Shown here piece by piece: positions 26,206 through 39,200 of a stretch of DNA of 64,000 nucleotides. Each line of letters begins with the position of its first letter. Positions within the stretch are counted from its first letter, which is position 1. Below the pieces are notes generated by a model. That model saw only the letters and a program-made list of their open reading frames with translations, did not search any database and was not told where the DNA came from. Source of the stretch: Undaria pinnatifida (Eukaryota; Sar; Phaeophyceae; Laminariales; Alariaceae). The DNA lies in assembly GCA_012845835.1 (NCBI GenBank), contig JABAKD010000006.1, forward strand, positions 5,448,318-5,512,317, in the 5' to 3' direction. A program made the translations under genes and the position numbers.

Positions 26206-29200
26206 GTTCTTTCAGTCTTTTGGGAAAACTCAAAAGAGTTTATACGCAAACAAGGCATCAAAATCCAAAATATTGGCGTAAAATCCAGCCTTGAGACGAC
26301 GCTCGGGACCAGGGAAACCTACGGCGGATGGGGGAAAAAAAAGCACAAGCTCACCACACTTCCAATTATTTTTTTCATACACGTAGTGTGTCAATTAAAC
26401 TCAATTGTACTCGCAATCCAGCGTTAGCTGGCGTGTCCTTCAGTTCCCGCTATAGCGATAGCTCGACACCACGGAAACATATACCTGGTATTATATAATA
26501 TATATATATATATACTTCGAACAGAAATACGCGCGATCAGAGTAACACACACAGCTTGCAAAGATTAGTATCTCGGTATTTTGGAAAATCGACGCTTTAT
26601 GACCAAAAATATGGTATTTCAACCCCGGTGCAAAACCCGATCTCAATGGACGTTCGGGATGGGCGGCAGCACATTCTATTTATGTTTTGCTACATCATTT
26701 CGCATTCTGGGAAAGCCCAAATATATTATATTGTTGCACCGAAATAAAATTATATATTTATAGCTTAACGGACACTCGGGATGTACGGACACACTTTTCT
26801 ATTTTGTTCCCGCAGAATTTAGGGAAAACCTGAAGCTTTACAACAAAGAAGACATTTACTTATTTCCTCCTCCGCACAATAGTGCAGAACTCGTTCTCAG
26901 TAGGCGCTCGGGACGGACGGAAACACATTCTTTTGTTTCGCTCTTTCAGTATTTTGGGAAAACTCAAGACTCACAGGCGTACCTGGCATACATAAAAACA
27001 ACCCACATCACATCTCAATGGGCGTTCGGGATGGACGTCAACACATATATGGATTATTTCACAGCTGGATTGTACTATAATTTTTAGTATGTATGGATTG
27101 CATTTTCAGTATTCCGGAAAACTCGTAGATAAGATAAATCTACGAGTTTTTCGGAATACTGAAAATGAAATCCATTTACACGATATAATAGAAAATCTAA
27201 CATACGAGTCATGTCGGTGTCTGTTTCGCCGCGGAAAACGAAAAACAAACGTGCGTCGACACACACAGAACGAACGCGTTGGTTGTTGCCCCACGAAAAA
27301 AAAAACACCCCGTGCTTACACGGACAAGACGAAACCACCAGATCCTACTCCTACGAGGGAGCCGTACTTGCACAACACAAAACTAATCCTAATCCCATTG
27401 CTATTAAAAGTTAATAGCCGTACTTGAACAAAACACAGACATGACATCTCAATTCTATCCTGCCAGCACAAAGCTTGGACTCTGGGGATGTACGGTGTCA
27501 CTCCTTGCAGTGTTTGATGCAGGGAGGGTACATTGCCCCGCCGATTAAAAAAAAACGGCTTACGAACACACAGTTCGAAAACTACATCTCAGTAGAGCTT
27601 ACCACATATTCTATAAACCGCACACGGATTGAATAACGTCACCCTGTTGACCCCGGTACAAGCCACACTGTAGTTCGAAGGGGAGTCGCCGACCTATACC
27701 CTTCATGAGGACACTTTCACCCAGTAATACGCGCGATAAGAGTATCACACACAGCTTGCAAATACGAGTTTCGACGAAATCTTCCAAGATCTCACAGCTG
27801 GGGTATATATTTGTTTTTCAAAATAAAATGGGTGGCGAACACTTTTTTTTTCTTTCACATCTATCTACTTTCCAGCTTCTGGACAAGCCGTGGTCACAGG
27901 TGTCCTCCCGTCTCCCCCCCGGTTCCGGCCTTCAATTTTTATCGCGCATAGAGTTCAGCAATCCCACTGCGGCGTCGATTTTTCATCGAGTGTTGCTAAC
28001 TCACGCTCTCGCGCTTTCCGCAAGTCAATTTGTGCACAAGAAAAAGTCTCCACGAATTTAACTCGGGGGGATTCGAACTCATGAAACTGACCTATATCAG
28101 GCTCGAGGATAACCTGATACGCCACCGGGGCGACCGGTATATAAGTGAACACTACCAACTCCTAGTGCAGGAGACGGAAGAAATTATCGCTACAAGGGCT
28201 GGTTGGGTTTGATGGGAAAAAATACGCACCCCTAACGGTGTATAGACGGTAGCCGGTCGCCCCAGTGGCGTATCAGGTTATCCTCGCGCCTGGTATAGGT
28301 CAGTTTTGTGCGTTCGAGCCCCCCCGAGTGCATACTCGTATAAATTCGTGGGGACTTTTTTTTGTGCACAAATTGACTTGCGGAAAGCGCGAGAGCGTGA
28401 GTTAGCAACCCTCGATGAAGAATCGACGCCGCAGTGGGATCGCTGAACCAACCCTACGCGCGAGAAAAATTGAAGGCAAGAACCGGGGGGGAGAAGGGAC
28501 GACACCTGTGGCCACGGCTTGTCCAGAAGCTGGAAAATGCAAGCGTGCAAAAAAAAAAGAAAAAAAGCCATGCACCCCTAGTTAATATACCACTAGTAAC
28601 ATACCGATATACCTGGTACCAGGTCCCAACCCGACCAGATGCCGAAGCCCCAACCTAGCCCGAAACTCATACGGGGTGGGACCAGGGTGTGCATACAAAA
28701 TGCAACATTTCGGGCAGGGGTGAATGGCTCAAGCCTAAGCCCGAACCTAGCCCGAACATCACACGGGGTGGGACCAGGGTGTGCATACAAAATATAACAT
28801 TGTGGGCAGGGGTGCATGGCTTATACAAACCCCTAGAGGGGTGTATCAGGGGTGTGTATTATATACATATATATTTTTCAGGGTTAGGGATAGGGTTAGG
28901 GTTGGTTATTACCAGGTAATTGTACATGATGATACGTGAAGCATTTTCTCGAGCGAAGTGGCAAGAAACCCTCTCCTACACCCATAAACTCTAACCCTAA
29001 GCTAAACCAAACACGCAACAAATTAGGGGTACGACTCCCTTCGCTTCGTACGCAGTTTGCTTCAATCGTGCTCTCCAGCAAGTGGTACCAGGTAAGGTCT
29101 ACTGGATCAACGGTCTACTGGATTAACCCCTCTACCACTGGAAACCCATTTTTCGAACAAAAATTACTTGGGGTTAGTACAGGGAGAGTTTCGGGGGCTC

Positions 29201-32200
29201 TAAAGGGGTTTTGTTGACCCGTTTAGCACTGCCCTCCCTTACAGGGGGCAAAACACGTGACCACCTTGCTGCATGCGCAACGTGTGTCTTGTCTCGTAGT
29301 TCGTTACCACAAAGCTCGTCTCTCTATTAGGAGGCATCAGCACGGACACTGCTGGTTGTGCTGGATGTAGATGGGTGGAAAAAAACAGCTTGTCGTGAAG
29401 AACACACACATGGGATATATACCTGGTATTACTGAAGGAATATTTTTGGGGTTGGAAAGGGGATAAGAACAAAATCGAGTTAAGCCTTCACTACTGGAAA
29501 CCCTTTGGGGAAAAAAAATACTTGAAATTGGTTTAGTATGCATAGTGAGGTAAACGTCTACGAGGTAGTCGTTCTTGGGTGGCAAGCGGTATATATGGTC
29601 GGTTTTTCCAGGCACGAGTAGTGAGACGTATGCACCAGTATGGACCTGGCACATCGTAGGCTGAATACCGATTTCACTTTTTATATTTGTCTGGCGGAGG
29701 CATGAATTGCGTCAGCTGTGATACGTCAGCTGTGATATATGCGTGTACCACCTTTGGTTTGTTTTTTTTCCCTGGGGTATTCCTCAGCTCCAGAGTGACT
29801 GGAGCCTGTCCTGTGACCACGGACTTGACTATGCGAGTTAATGTGAGAACAGCAGGGAGGGAAGATGGGGCTTTGACTAGGCTTTTTTTTTCTTTTTAAA
29901 CCGACTTGTGTTCCGCCGGGAAAAAAAACGTTCATCAGCATCAACACACCAGAACCGCACCGAGAGCGATCATTTTGGATATTATTGTTTTGCTGTTTTC
30001 TTGCCCATAGAACAGAACACGCAGGTTGTTGTAAAAAAACGCACACACAATGCTTTTGTTGGTCAGAAAACAAGATATTCTTGTCGTTCCATCAACCAAA
30101 ACGCCTTTGTTCGTCTACAAAAGTTTCAAACTACCCTTACGCGTGCAAGACAACAACAACAAAAAGTACAGCGCTATCGAGCAGTACAACAACAGCACCG
30201 AATCATGGCCCACATTCCTGGTACCCGGTACAACAATACAATTGCAACAATACAAATAATGGACGAACGGAAACGGCAGAAACTCGCTATTTCGGCGGGT
30301 GTTTTGGGAAATTCAAATCTACGGTGAGGGTGCCCCTATAGTGCCGGTTGAATAGTGCCTATTTCCGGTACAGTGCCGGTTGCATAGTGCCTATTGCCGG
30401 TATAGGGCCGGTTGAATAATGCATATTACCGGTATAGTGCCGGCTGAACTGGGACTAATTCCGGTATAGCGCCGATTGAACAGTACCTGTATCCGGTAAA
30501 GTGCCGGCTAAATCGCTTGGCACAACAGGAACTCGCCATACCACTTTAGTACAAAGCACCGGTATAATACACAATAGTGCCGGTGTCCGGTATAGTGCCG
30601 ATGTTGTTGGCTGGCACATACCGTCACTGCTGGAGGCCACCACTGCATTATCTATACCATAAGAAAAACAAAACAAAACACTCCAGATGTGAGATCGAAG
30701 ATTTTGTCGCAACTCATCTTTGCAAGCTGTGTGTGATAATCCGATCGCGCGTATTACTGGGTGTGTATCCTTATTAGGATATACTTCGAAGGTCCAGTAC
30801 AGCTCACCAATTTTTCGACAACATGGTTGACGCACACTGTGTACGAGAGGAAGGGGGTTTTGACCGTACAATGGTTGTTGCGTTTCATTGGGTCGGGGTT
30901 AGGGTATATATATAATTTAGAGAGTATGCCAACCATGTTGTCGAACAAGCGGTAAGGTACCCTCTATAGGTCGGCGACCCCCCTTAGAACTACAATGCAG
31001 CTTGTACCAGGGTCAACAGGGTGATGTACCTTTATTACAAAATTAAAATACACTCCAGCTGTGAGATCGATTATTTCGTCTCGAAACTCATCTTGGCAAG
31101 CTGTGTGTGATAATCCGATCGTGCGTATTACTGGGTGTGTTTCCTCATTAAGGATATAGGTCGGCGACTCCCCTTAGAACTACAGCATAGCTTGTACCAG
31201 GGTCAACAGGGTGACGTATCTATATATAACGTCACCCCAAAAAGTAACATATCTTTGTGTTGTCTAACGCTTCGGGTAAGTTTGCCTTATCTTGACACCG
31301 TTACAAGGCACATTTTTTTTTATTTTCTTCATCCCATATTATCCTCGCACTGCTCTCGCCCCCCCTCCCAGTAGGATAACTCAGATCCGGGGTCACATCA
31401 CATAGCGGGCCCTTCCTCCCCCCTCCCCACTGCGGTACGTGCCTTCATTTCTATCGCGAGAATAATTTAGCATTTTGTTGCTGGCGGCTACATGTGACGA
31501 CAACACACATAGCGTCGCTCACCTGTCTCTAAGCAACTTAACAGTCCCGAAGGCCGCTGTGGTGGCTATTCCTGCCGATCGACCACGCACGCCTCCTCCA
31601 TGACCCAGGGGACGAGACCGGGCTGTCCCCCCTACCGTCTTCAGGCTGTTCGCGCGGAAAACGTACGAGTAGCGTGAAACAAAAAGAGGGTTGAGATAAG
31701 GTAGGCGTAGTCGATTCAAAATGGACAGCTTACATCAAAGGGGCACTAGTCCAAAATTTGATGGACAACAAGCGACACAAGATACCTGGTGGACAACAGC
31801 GGTCGGCATGAAACAGGCCGGATACGGGCCGAGGGGATGGGGCCGAGCTGTTCCCTTCACCGTCGTCACGCTGTTGGTTCGTCAGGAAAACGCAGTCTTA
31901 CAACATTACAAGGAGCGGTAAGCCAAAATTAGCGAAGTTGAGCGTTCAGATAAGATAGGCGTCGTCGAGACAAACTGGACAGGGGACGGGACCGAGCTGC
32001 CCCCCCCGCAGTCTTAGGCTGTTCCTCAGGAAACGTAGCATATTCAAAAAAGTCAATAGAGCGTTGAGAAAAGATGGGCGTAGTCGAGCCAAAGTGTACA
32101 GACGAACTAAGTTGGGCATTCCCGTAAAAATGCTAGTAAAGGCCCCGTCCGGAGCAAACTCCCCGGGACCTTGCTTTCAGCGCAAACGAGCATCATCCGG

Positions 32201-33183
32201 AGCAAACGCCCCCCACTTACACAAAATGATAAAAACGCCCCAGGCACATAGTAAACGCCCCCCTTGCCAAACAAAACATAACCTCCGCCCTTGAAAAAAA
32301 CACACATACCCAGTCACTCGCACGAGTTTCCCGATAACCCCCGCTTTGGACACAACCCCTGTCCCAGCCCCGCCACCGCTACACGGTTTTCCACAGGGGG
32401 TCAAGACAAGACAGGCTGCAATTAAGACCAGTGTTATAAAAATAACATAAAAAACAGTACACCTGTAAGGTCGAGGGCTTAGACGAGGTAGGTGCGCATA
32501 AAGCAAGCGAAATGGTATAGATAACATAAGAAGCAGACAGTACGTAAGTACTTTCCCCCCGGACATTCCGGTCGGCCGTCGGTCGGGGATTCGGCTTCAC
32601 CCATACGACTTCACCCGCATCTTGAAAAAAGGGGGCCCAATTTAGTGGTGCGGTGAAAATTAGAAACTTGTTTTCGCTCGTACTAAACAAAAAAAACGTG
32701 AGTAAAAGCAGGGCTTTCACGGATCGAGTCAGGTCAGGGTGAGCCAACCCGATCCGATCCGTGAGGTTTAAACACCTCCACACCCCGCACGAAGAGCCTC
32801 GTGAGACTTCGAAAACCTCCTGAACCGATCCGACTCGCCCCATAAGATTTTGGAAGCATTAGGATCCGACACGCACGACCCGCGAAAACCCCTGACTAAA
32901 GTAGATTATGATCGTAGCACCTCTCGGTCCAGGCCAAGACGTCTCCTACGGCGTCCGCCTGCAGGATAAGAGCCGCCTCCTCCGCCAGCGACGCCCCCGC
33001 CTTGCTCCGGAGAAGTTTCTCGGAGAGTTCTCTCAGCTAATCCACAGAAAAACGATACATTACAATGTTAAAACACACACGCGTTTGCGAGGGCACCCGG
33101 ACAATCAGTACGAAAACAAAGAAGGGGGGTTGGGCGGGGAGGGTTAGGAGGAGGAGGGGGAGGAGGAGAAGGGGGAAGAGGAG

Positions 33184-33219
<36 letters not shown>

Positions 33220-36200
33220 AAAGACAAGGGCTGCGATTAATAATCCGTTAGTATAACCTGCTAGGCACTGCAAACTTATCCCACGCTATTGTCAAGAAAT
33301 CTGTGTAACTGAAACGCCGGGTTATACCCCATTTAGAGCCCCAAAATCCCTCCTTATACTAACCTCAAGTAAATTTGTAAAACAAAAGGGTTTCCAGTAG
33401 TTAAGGCGTTAACCTCTTTAGAACCCCCAAACCTCTGCCATACTAATTCCAAGTAAATAAAAGGGGTTCCAGTTGTAAAGGCGGTAACCTCTTTGGAACC
33501 CCCAAACCCCTCCCTATACTAATTCCAAGTAATTTGTCCACAAAAAGGGTTTCCAGGTGTAAAGGCGTTAAGCCATACCTGGTATACCACTGTAAAAAAC
33601 AAACAGCACTATTTCCAAGTACTTTGTCCTTAAACACGCGGGTGCCGTTCGTAAGAGGCTAACGCTGGCTGTAGTACAACAGCGGTCCGGCTATAGCGGC
33701 GGGTGAGTAACGGCGGTTGCCCGACACAGTGCCTGTGAACTCGCTCGGCGAAGATGGGAAACGAACAGTACTGGTATATAGCGCCGGTCGCCTCGGCGGG
33801 GTATCAGGTTATCCTCGAGCCCGGCATAGGTCAGTTTCGTGAGTTCGAATCCCCCCGAGTATCATACTCGTAAAAATTCGTGAGGACTTTTTCTTGTGCA
33901 CAAACTGACTTGCGGAAAGCGCGAGAACGTGAGTTAGCAAATGAAAAATCGACGAGCAGTGGGATTGCTGAACCCTATGCGCGATGAAAATTGAAGGCAA
34001 GAACCGGGGAGGAGAAGGGACGACACCTGTGACCACGGCTTGTCCAGAAGCTGGAAAGTACAAGTGTGAGGAAAAAAAAAAGTATATGCAATACTGTCGG
34101 CCGCTATAGTGCGGGTTGCCGCTACAGTGCCGGTTTCCGCTCTAGTGCCGGTTGCTGCCAGAGTGCTGGTTTTCGCTATAGTGCCGGTTTCCGCTATAGT
34201 GCGGGTTACTGCTACAGTGCCGGTTTCCGCTATAGTGCGGACCGCTAAAGTGCGGGATGCTGCTGTAGTGTCGGTTGCCGCTATGGTGCGGGTTGCTGCT
34301 ATAGTGCCGGTTTCCGCCATAGTGCGGACCGCTATAGTGCGACCGCTAAAGTGCGGGTTGCTGCTTTAGTGTCGGTTGCCACTATGGTGCGGGTTGCTGC
34401 TATAGTGCCGGTTTCCGCTATAGTGCCGGTTGCTGCTATAGTGCCGGTTTCCGCTATAGTGCCGGTTGCTGCTATAGTGCCGGTATTCCCGGCTGGCACA
34501 TGCCCGCGCTGTAGAGGGACCACAACTATACCGCGAACATTAGTCTGCTTATAGGCTCACCAACATATCCCCGAAGACGTGAGCACAGTTATAAAACGGG
34601 AAACCCTTTCGAGCTGAGCCCATGCTTATAGGGAGACTACCCCAAAACAGCGTGGGATCAATTATCCAGTAGTATCCGGGTTAACTTACTCTTTTGCATC
34701 GATGCATACCGAAGAATACAAATAATACTCACAAACGCCTCCTGGTGCAGCTCGAACCCCCCCCCTGCCCCACCCCTCCCTCTTTCACCATCAGCAAGCC
34801 CTCCCGCCGTCCCCTCCCTCGCCAGCGCCGACTCCATCTCGAAACCCCTCATCATCGCCGCCGTCGCCGACCCTTCTCCTCCCCTCCTCCCTCCTCTTCC
34901 ACCCCTTCCCACCCCCATCCCCACCCCAGCTGACGCCTCCACGGCAGCCTTTTCCACCACGGACGGGACTGTCGAGGCTAGCTGCCTCAGCTTGGCAACT
35001 CGCCCGGCACGTCCACCACCGCCACCACCACCACCAGCAGCCGCGTGGTAAGACGGAGCCAAGGAGGCGGGGAGCGGCGGGGTCGCGCAAGGGGCCTTTT
35101 GCGGCAGGAGGCAAGCGGTCCGCCCAGCTCGTATGATAAAGGGGGCACCTGTTACAAATAGAGAGATACACCCGCATACACATGCATGTGTTTGGTGTCA
35201 TGTTTATCTGGAGACAGCTCATGAGAACGGTGTCCACGCAGAGTTGAAAATATTTCTTTATTCCACTACCACTATCTCTCTCAACTAGCAGGATCTCCCT
35301 CCCCTTTCCCCCCTCCTCCATCTCTCCTCTAAATCCACAACGCATTCTCACCAAACTCATCCGCTCCGCCGGGCGCAAAACCCAGGGGACACGCCTCAGC
35401 CCATCCTCCTCCCACGCACGCCTCCAGCAAACGCTTCCACAGCCCGTGTACGGCCGCGAGAGCTTCCTGTGCGTTCATGCACCAACCACGCCGATGCATT
35501 ATATAGAGGCCAGTGAAAAACAAAAAAACATAAAAACCAAGAACATGAACCAAACATGAAAAAAAAAGCAAACGAACAAACAAAACAAAAAAACGTCGAA
35601 TGCAACGCGCAACAAAACGCGGAACCAAACTTTCGACATTTCGATTGCGCACATATTTCGATACGACGTCCAACACTAAGATACAACGGACACATCTCAG
35701 TCGAATGGGACATCTCAAATGCGTCGCCATTTCGATATACAACGGTAGTGGTTCATCCATGGTGGCCGTATGTGCCAGCCGGAAACGCCGGCACTCTAGC
35801 GGTAACCGGCACTACTCCGCATGCTGACACTATTTGTTGCTCCCATCCGTGCCAAGCGATTTCACAGGCACTATAGCGGGCAACCGGCACTACTCGACCG
35901 GCAATATGAAGGGCCCGCTGCGACTCTAGTTCCATATTTCGATACAATGTTGACTTATTTCGATACGATACCTAATTCCGCAACACTCGATAGTTCGATA
36001 CAATGTCGACATATTTCGATACGATACCCAATACCACATCTTTCGATATTTTGACACAATGTCGACATATTTCGATATGGTACCCAACTCCACAATATAC
36101 AAAATATCGGTAGCACCTGAACGGGCTTGGACATCTGGAGCGGGTTTGCTCACCACCGCGTCATCGAGGGGACCGGGCGCAACACACGTTCGACGCGATA

Positions 36201-39200
36201 CAATGATATCGGGTTGTCGGTGGTTCGATATTTATATAATATACAAAGCATCCGACTTTCGATATCTCGATACTCCGACACGATACCCAACACCACAGCG
36301 GACATATCATGCCTGAACGGGCTGGGACATCTCGAGGGGGTCGCCCCCCACCGCGCTATCGATAGTTTTCAAAGCTTGCTCCGCGGCGTTGCGGACACCA
36401 TCCAGTGCCTGTCAGCGCGAAAACAAGAACACACGCATGAAAATAAGAAACTCGAACATGGCAACAAGAAACGAAAACATAAGGACGAGCAACGCAACCT
36501 TAAAAAACAAGCAACAAGAAACCAACACACAAAGAACAACACACAACAAAAGCACCAACATGCGCGACAGAAAAACAAACAGAAAACGGAGAAGGCCGAA
36601 AGAAACAGCAGACTCACAGTAACCAAAAAAAGTAAGCACATATCACACCAACATTATACCTTAAAATCAGAAACCGAAACATGAAAAGTACGAAGCAGAA
36701 CCACAAACAGGAAACACGGTACAAGTGTGGAGAGGACGCGTGCTACGACAGGTATTAAGCTATACCAGGTACCATTCTTTGGCTGAAATCGATTCTGAGC
36801 GACGTGGCTCCTTCACCCAAAACGGTCGGAATTTCGTTCTCTTTCTGCACGATTTTCGTCATGTACCTTTAGCATGGCATTGTTGGCCCGATATAACCTT
36901 TAGTTTTATTCAAATCAGTTTTTGGGGAGAGGTCAAAAATTCCTTAGGTTGGAGAACCTCAGAAATACAATGGTTGACGGCGGACCTACACCGCAGCGTG
37001 TCTCGAGGTCATAGACATGTTTCCACTTCCTGGGCCTTAAAGTAGGTCAACGTTAATTACCACAGCATCAACAGCGATAACTTTTGCAAATTGGCCAGAT
37101 CTAAAACTCACCAGATCTTCAAGATTCTCCAGAGACACGGAGCTCGAGGAGAGGGGCGCGGCAGCCGAGAGCAGGGGAAGCTGCGCCGGCAACACATAGA
37201 AAGCGCGTACATCCGAAAAACAACGGGTCAATGAAACAGCACATAAAACAGTCATCATGTTCCGCACAAACACAAACGTGCCGCACATACATGCATGTGT
37301 GAATCACATACCGCACATACAGCACATACACCGCACATTTGGCACGCAATATCAACAGCGCGAAAAACAGGTGCTGTACATATGGCGCATACAGAACATA
37401 CAACGCATACGTAACACACACAACACATGCCGCGTATACGGCGCATACATGCATTAACAAAGCACATATCGCACATACAGCACATACAGCGCATACACCA
37501 CACACAACATATACCGCAGATACAGCACCTGTACCGCATCTACGGCATACAATACCTTCAAAACACAGAACATGTGCTGCACATATGGCGCATACAGAAC
37601 ATACGACGCATACGTAACACGCAGCACATGTCGTGCATACAGCGCATGCATGCATTAGCAAAACACATATCGCACATATAGCACATACAGCGCATACATC
37701 ATACACAACATATACTGCAGATACAGCACCTGTACCGCATCTATAGTACACAACACCTACAAAACACAGAACATCTGCGGTACATATGGCGCATACAGAA
37801 CATACAATGCAACGTAACACGCAGCACATACCGTGCATACAGCGCATGCATGCATTAACAAAGCACACATCGCACATACAGCACGTACAGCGCATACATC
37901 ACACACAACATTTACCGCAGATACAGCACCTGAACCGCATCTATAGCACACAACACCGACAACACACAACGCCTACAATACACAAAACATGTCCTGCACA
38001 TAAGGCGCATACAGCGCATGCACGCATTAACAAATCACATGTCGCACATACAGCGCATACAGCGCATACATCACACACAACACACAACGCACAATATGTA
38101 ACGCGCATTCACCACACATAGCCGATACATGCACAACTCACGTTCGTACACAGATTACATACCGCGTAGGCAATACACACATCGCACAAAGCCAACACAC
38201 ACGTGTGCCGAACAATGCCTACCGCACACAGTAAATACCGCCCGAATTTTCCAGCACATAATGCACATGTATACATGCAATACTGTTGTGCTGCATGTAC
38301 GTCACATACACTACACGACGTAAATACAAAACATCCGCAATACCCTGGTATACAACACATACCATTGCCATCGTCAATACATTTAAAGCGTTATACCTCC
38401 AACGCAAAATCAAATCCAATACTCTGTATAAAACGAAACATAGTCCCGAGAAAAATCAAATAACATAAAAAAGAACAACCAAAATTAACCAAAATCAAGA
38501 AAAAACTCCACTTAAAAACAATTACACGAAAAAGAAACTTACCGCCTCCCGAATTGCCGAAGCAAGGGTTCTCCTCCCAAACCTCCCCGCCGCAAACATC
38601 CTCCTCAAGTAGAAAGCCTCCACTGCCTCCACCGCAGCAGATGCAACTCGTGCCTCCCTACCGCCCCCCCTTATCCCCACCACCCCCTCCCCTTCTTCCT
38701 CACCATCGCCACCGCCGTTCGCTAGCAAACCCGGGGATCGCAGCTGCACCAGGCCCGCCCACCCGTGCTTGAGGAGGAGGTCGTCGAAAACGTCATCCTC
38801 GTCTCGTTGGGCTTCCAGCCACTGTGCATCGTTAGTAAATAAGTCGTGTGTTTGTAAGTGTTGTTGATCGAGAGGCGCAACATGCAAACATTTGGTCGGA
38901 GGTTGGCTGACTGAAAATCGCCGACTAGTTATTCGTTGGCTAAAAAAGGGTCGTCAAAAACGCCATCCTCATCTCGTTGAACTCCCAGCCACTGGGCATC
39001 AATCAATAATTAGTTTGTTTCCGTGTTCGTTAGTGTATCAATGAAAAACAAAAAAATACGCCTCGGCTGTACGATATGATCGAGGATTTCGTCGAAGCTC
39101 TTATTTGCAAGCTCAAGGTTGTAAAGCGCTCGAGAGGGCGTTACACGAAAACGTAGTGGAAGGGTGAGTCGGACCGCAGGTGGACCAGCCCCGCCCACCC

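Larger units (their letters stand above)
17270..31522 (-). other. Intron 16 of Nup160 (14.25 kb)
   Basis: This is by far the longest intron. It is bounded by donor GTGAGC at 31522 and acceptor CTTGGTCAG at 17270. It contains satellite blocks, two large tandem repeats, a LINE endonuclease remnant, three SINE copies, microsatellites and several hairpins, all listed separately. Exons 16 and 17 join with nothing missing from the protein, so I see no need for a hidden coding exon. Confidence 0.75.

Noticed and set aside
28252-28345. Functional tRNA gene
   Set aside because: The A and B boxes are present but the acceptor and anticodon arms do not form a clean cloverleaf, and the segment is always attached to the SINE body.
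36127-36684. 185-codon plus-strand ORF rich in Lys/Asn
   Set aside because: It runs antisense through exon 12 and ends in an A-rich low-complexity stretch.
37119-37895. 258-codon Cys/Val/Ala ORF
   Set aside because: It is a product of the ACATAC array, although its first codons overlap the real exon 11 in the same direction.
37255-38330. CRISPR-like array
   Set aside because: There are no unique spacers. The units are short, contiguous and in a eukaryotic intron.
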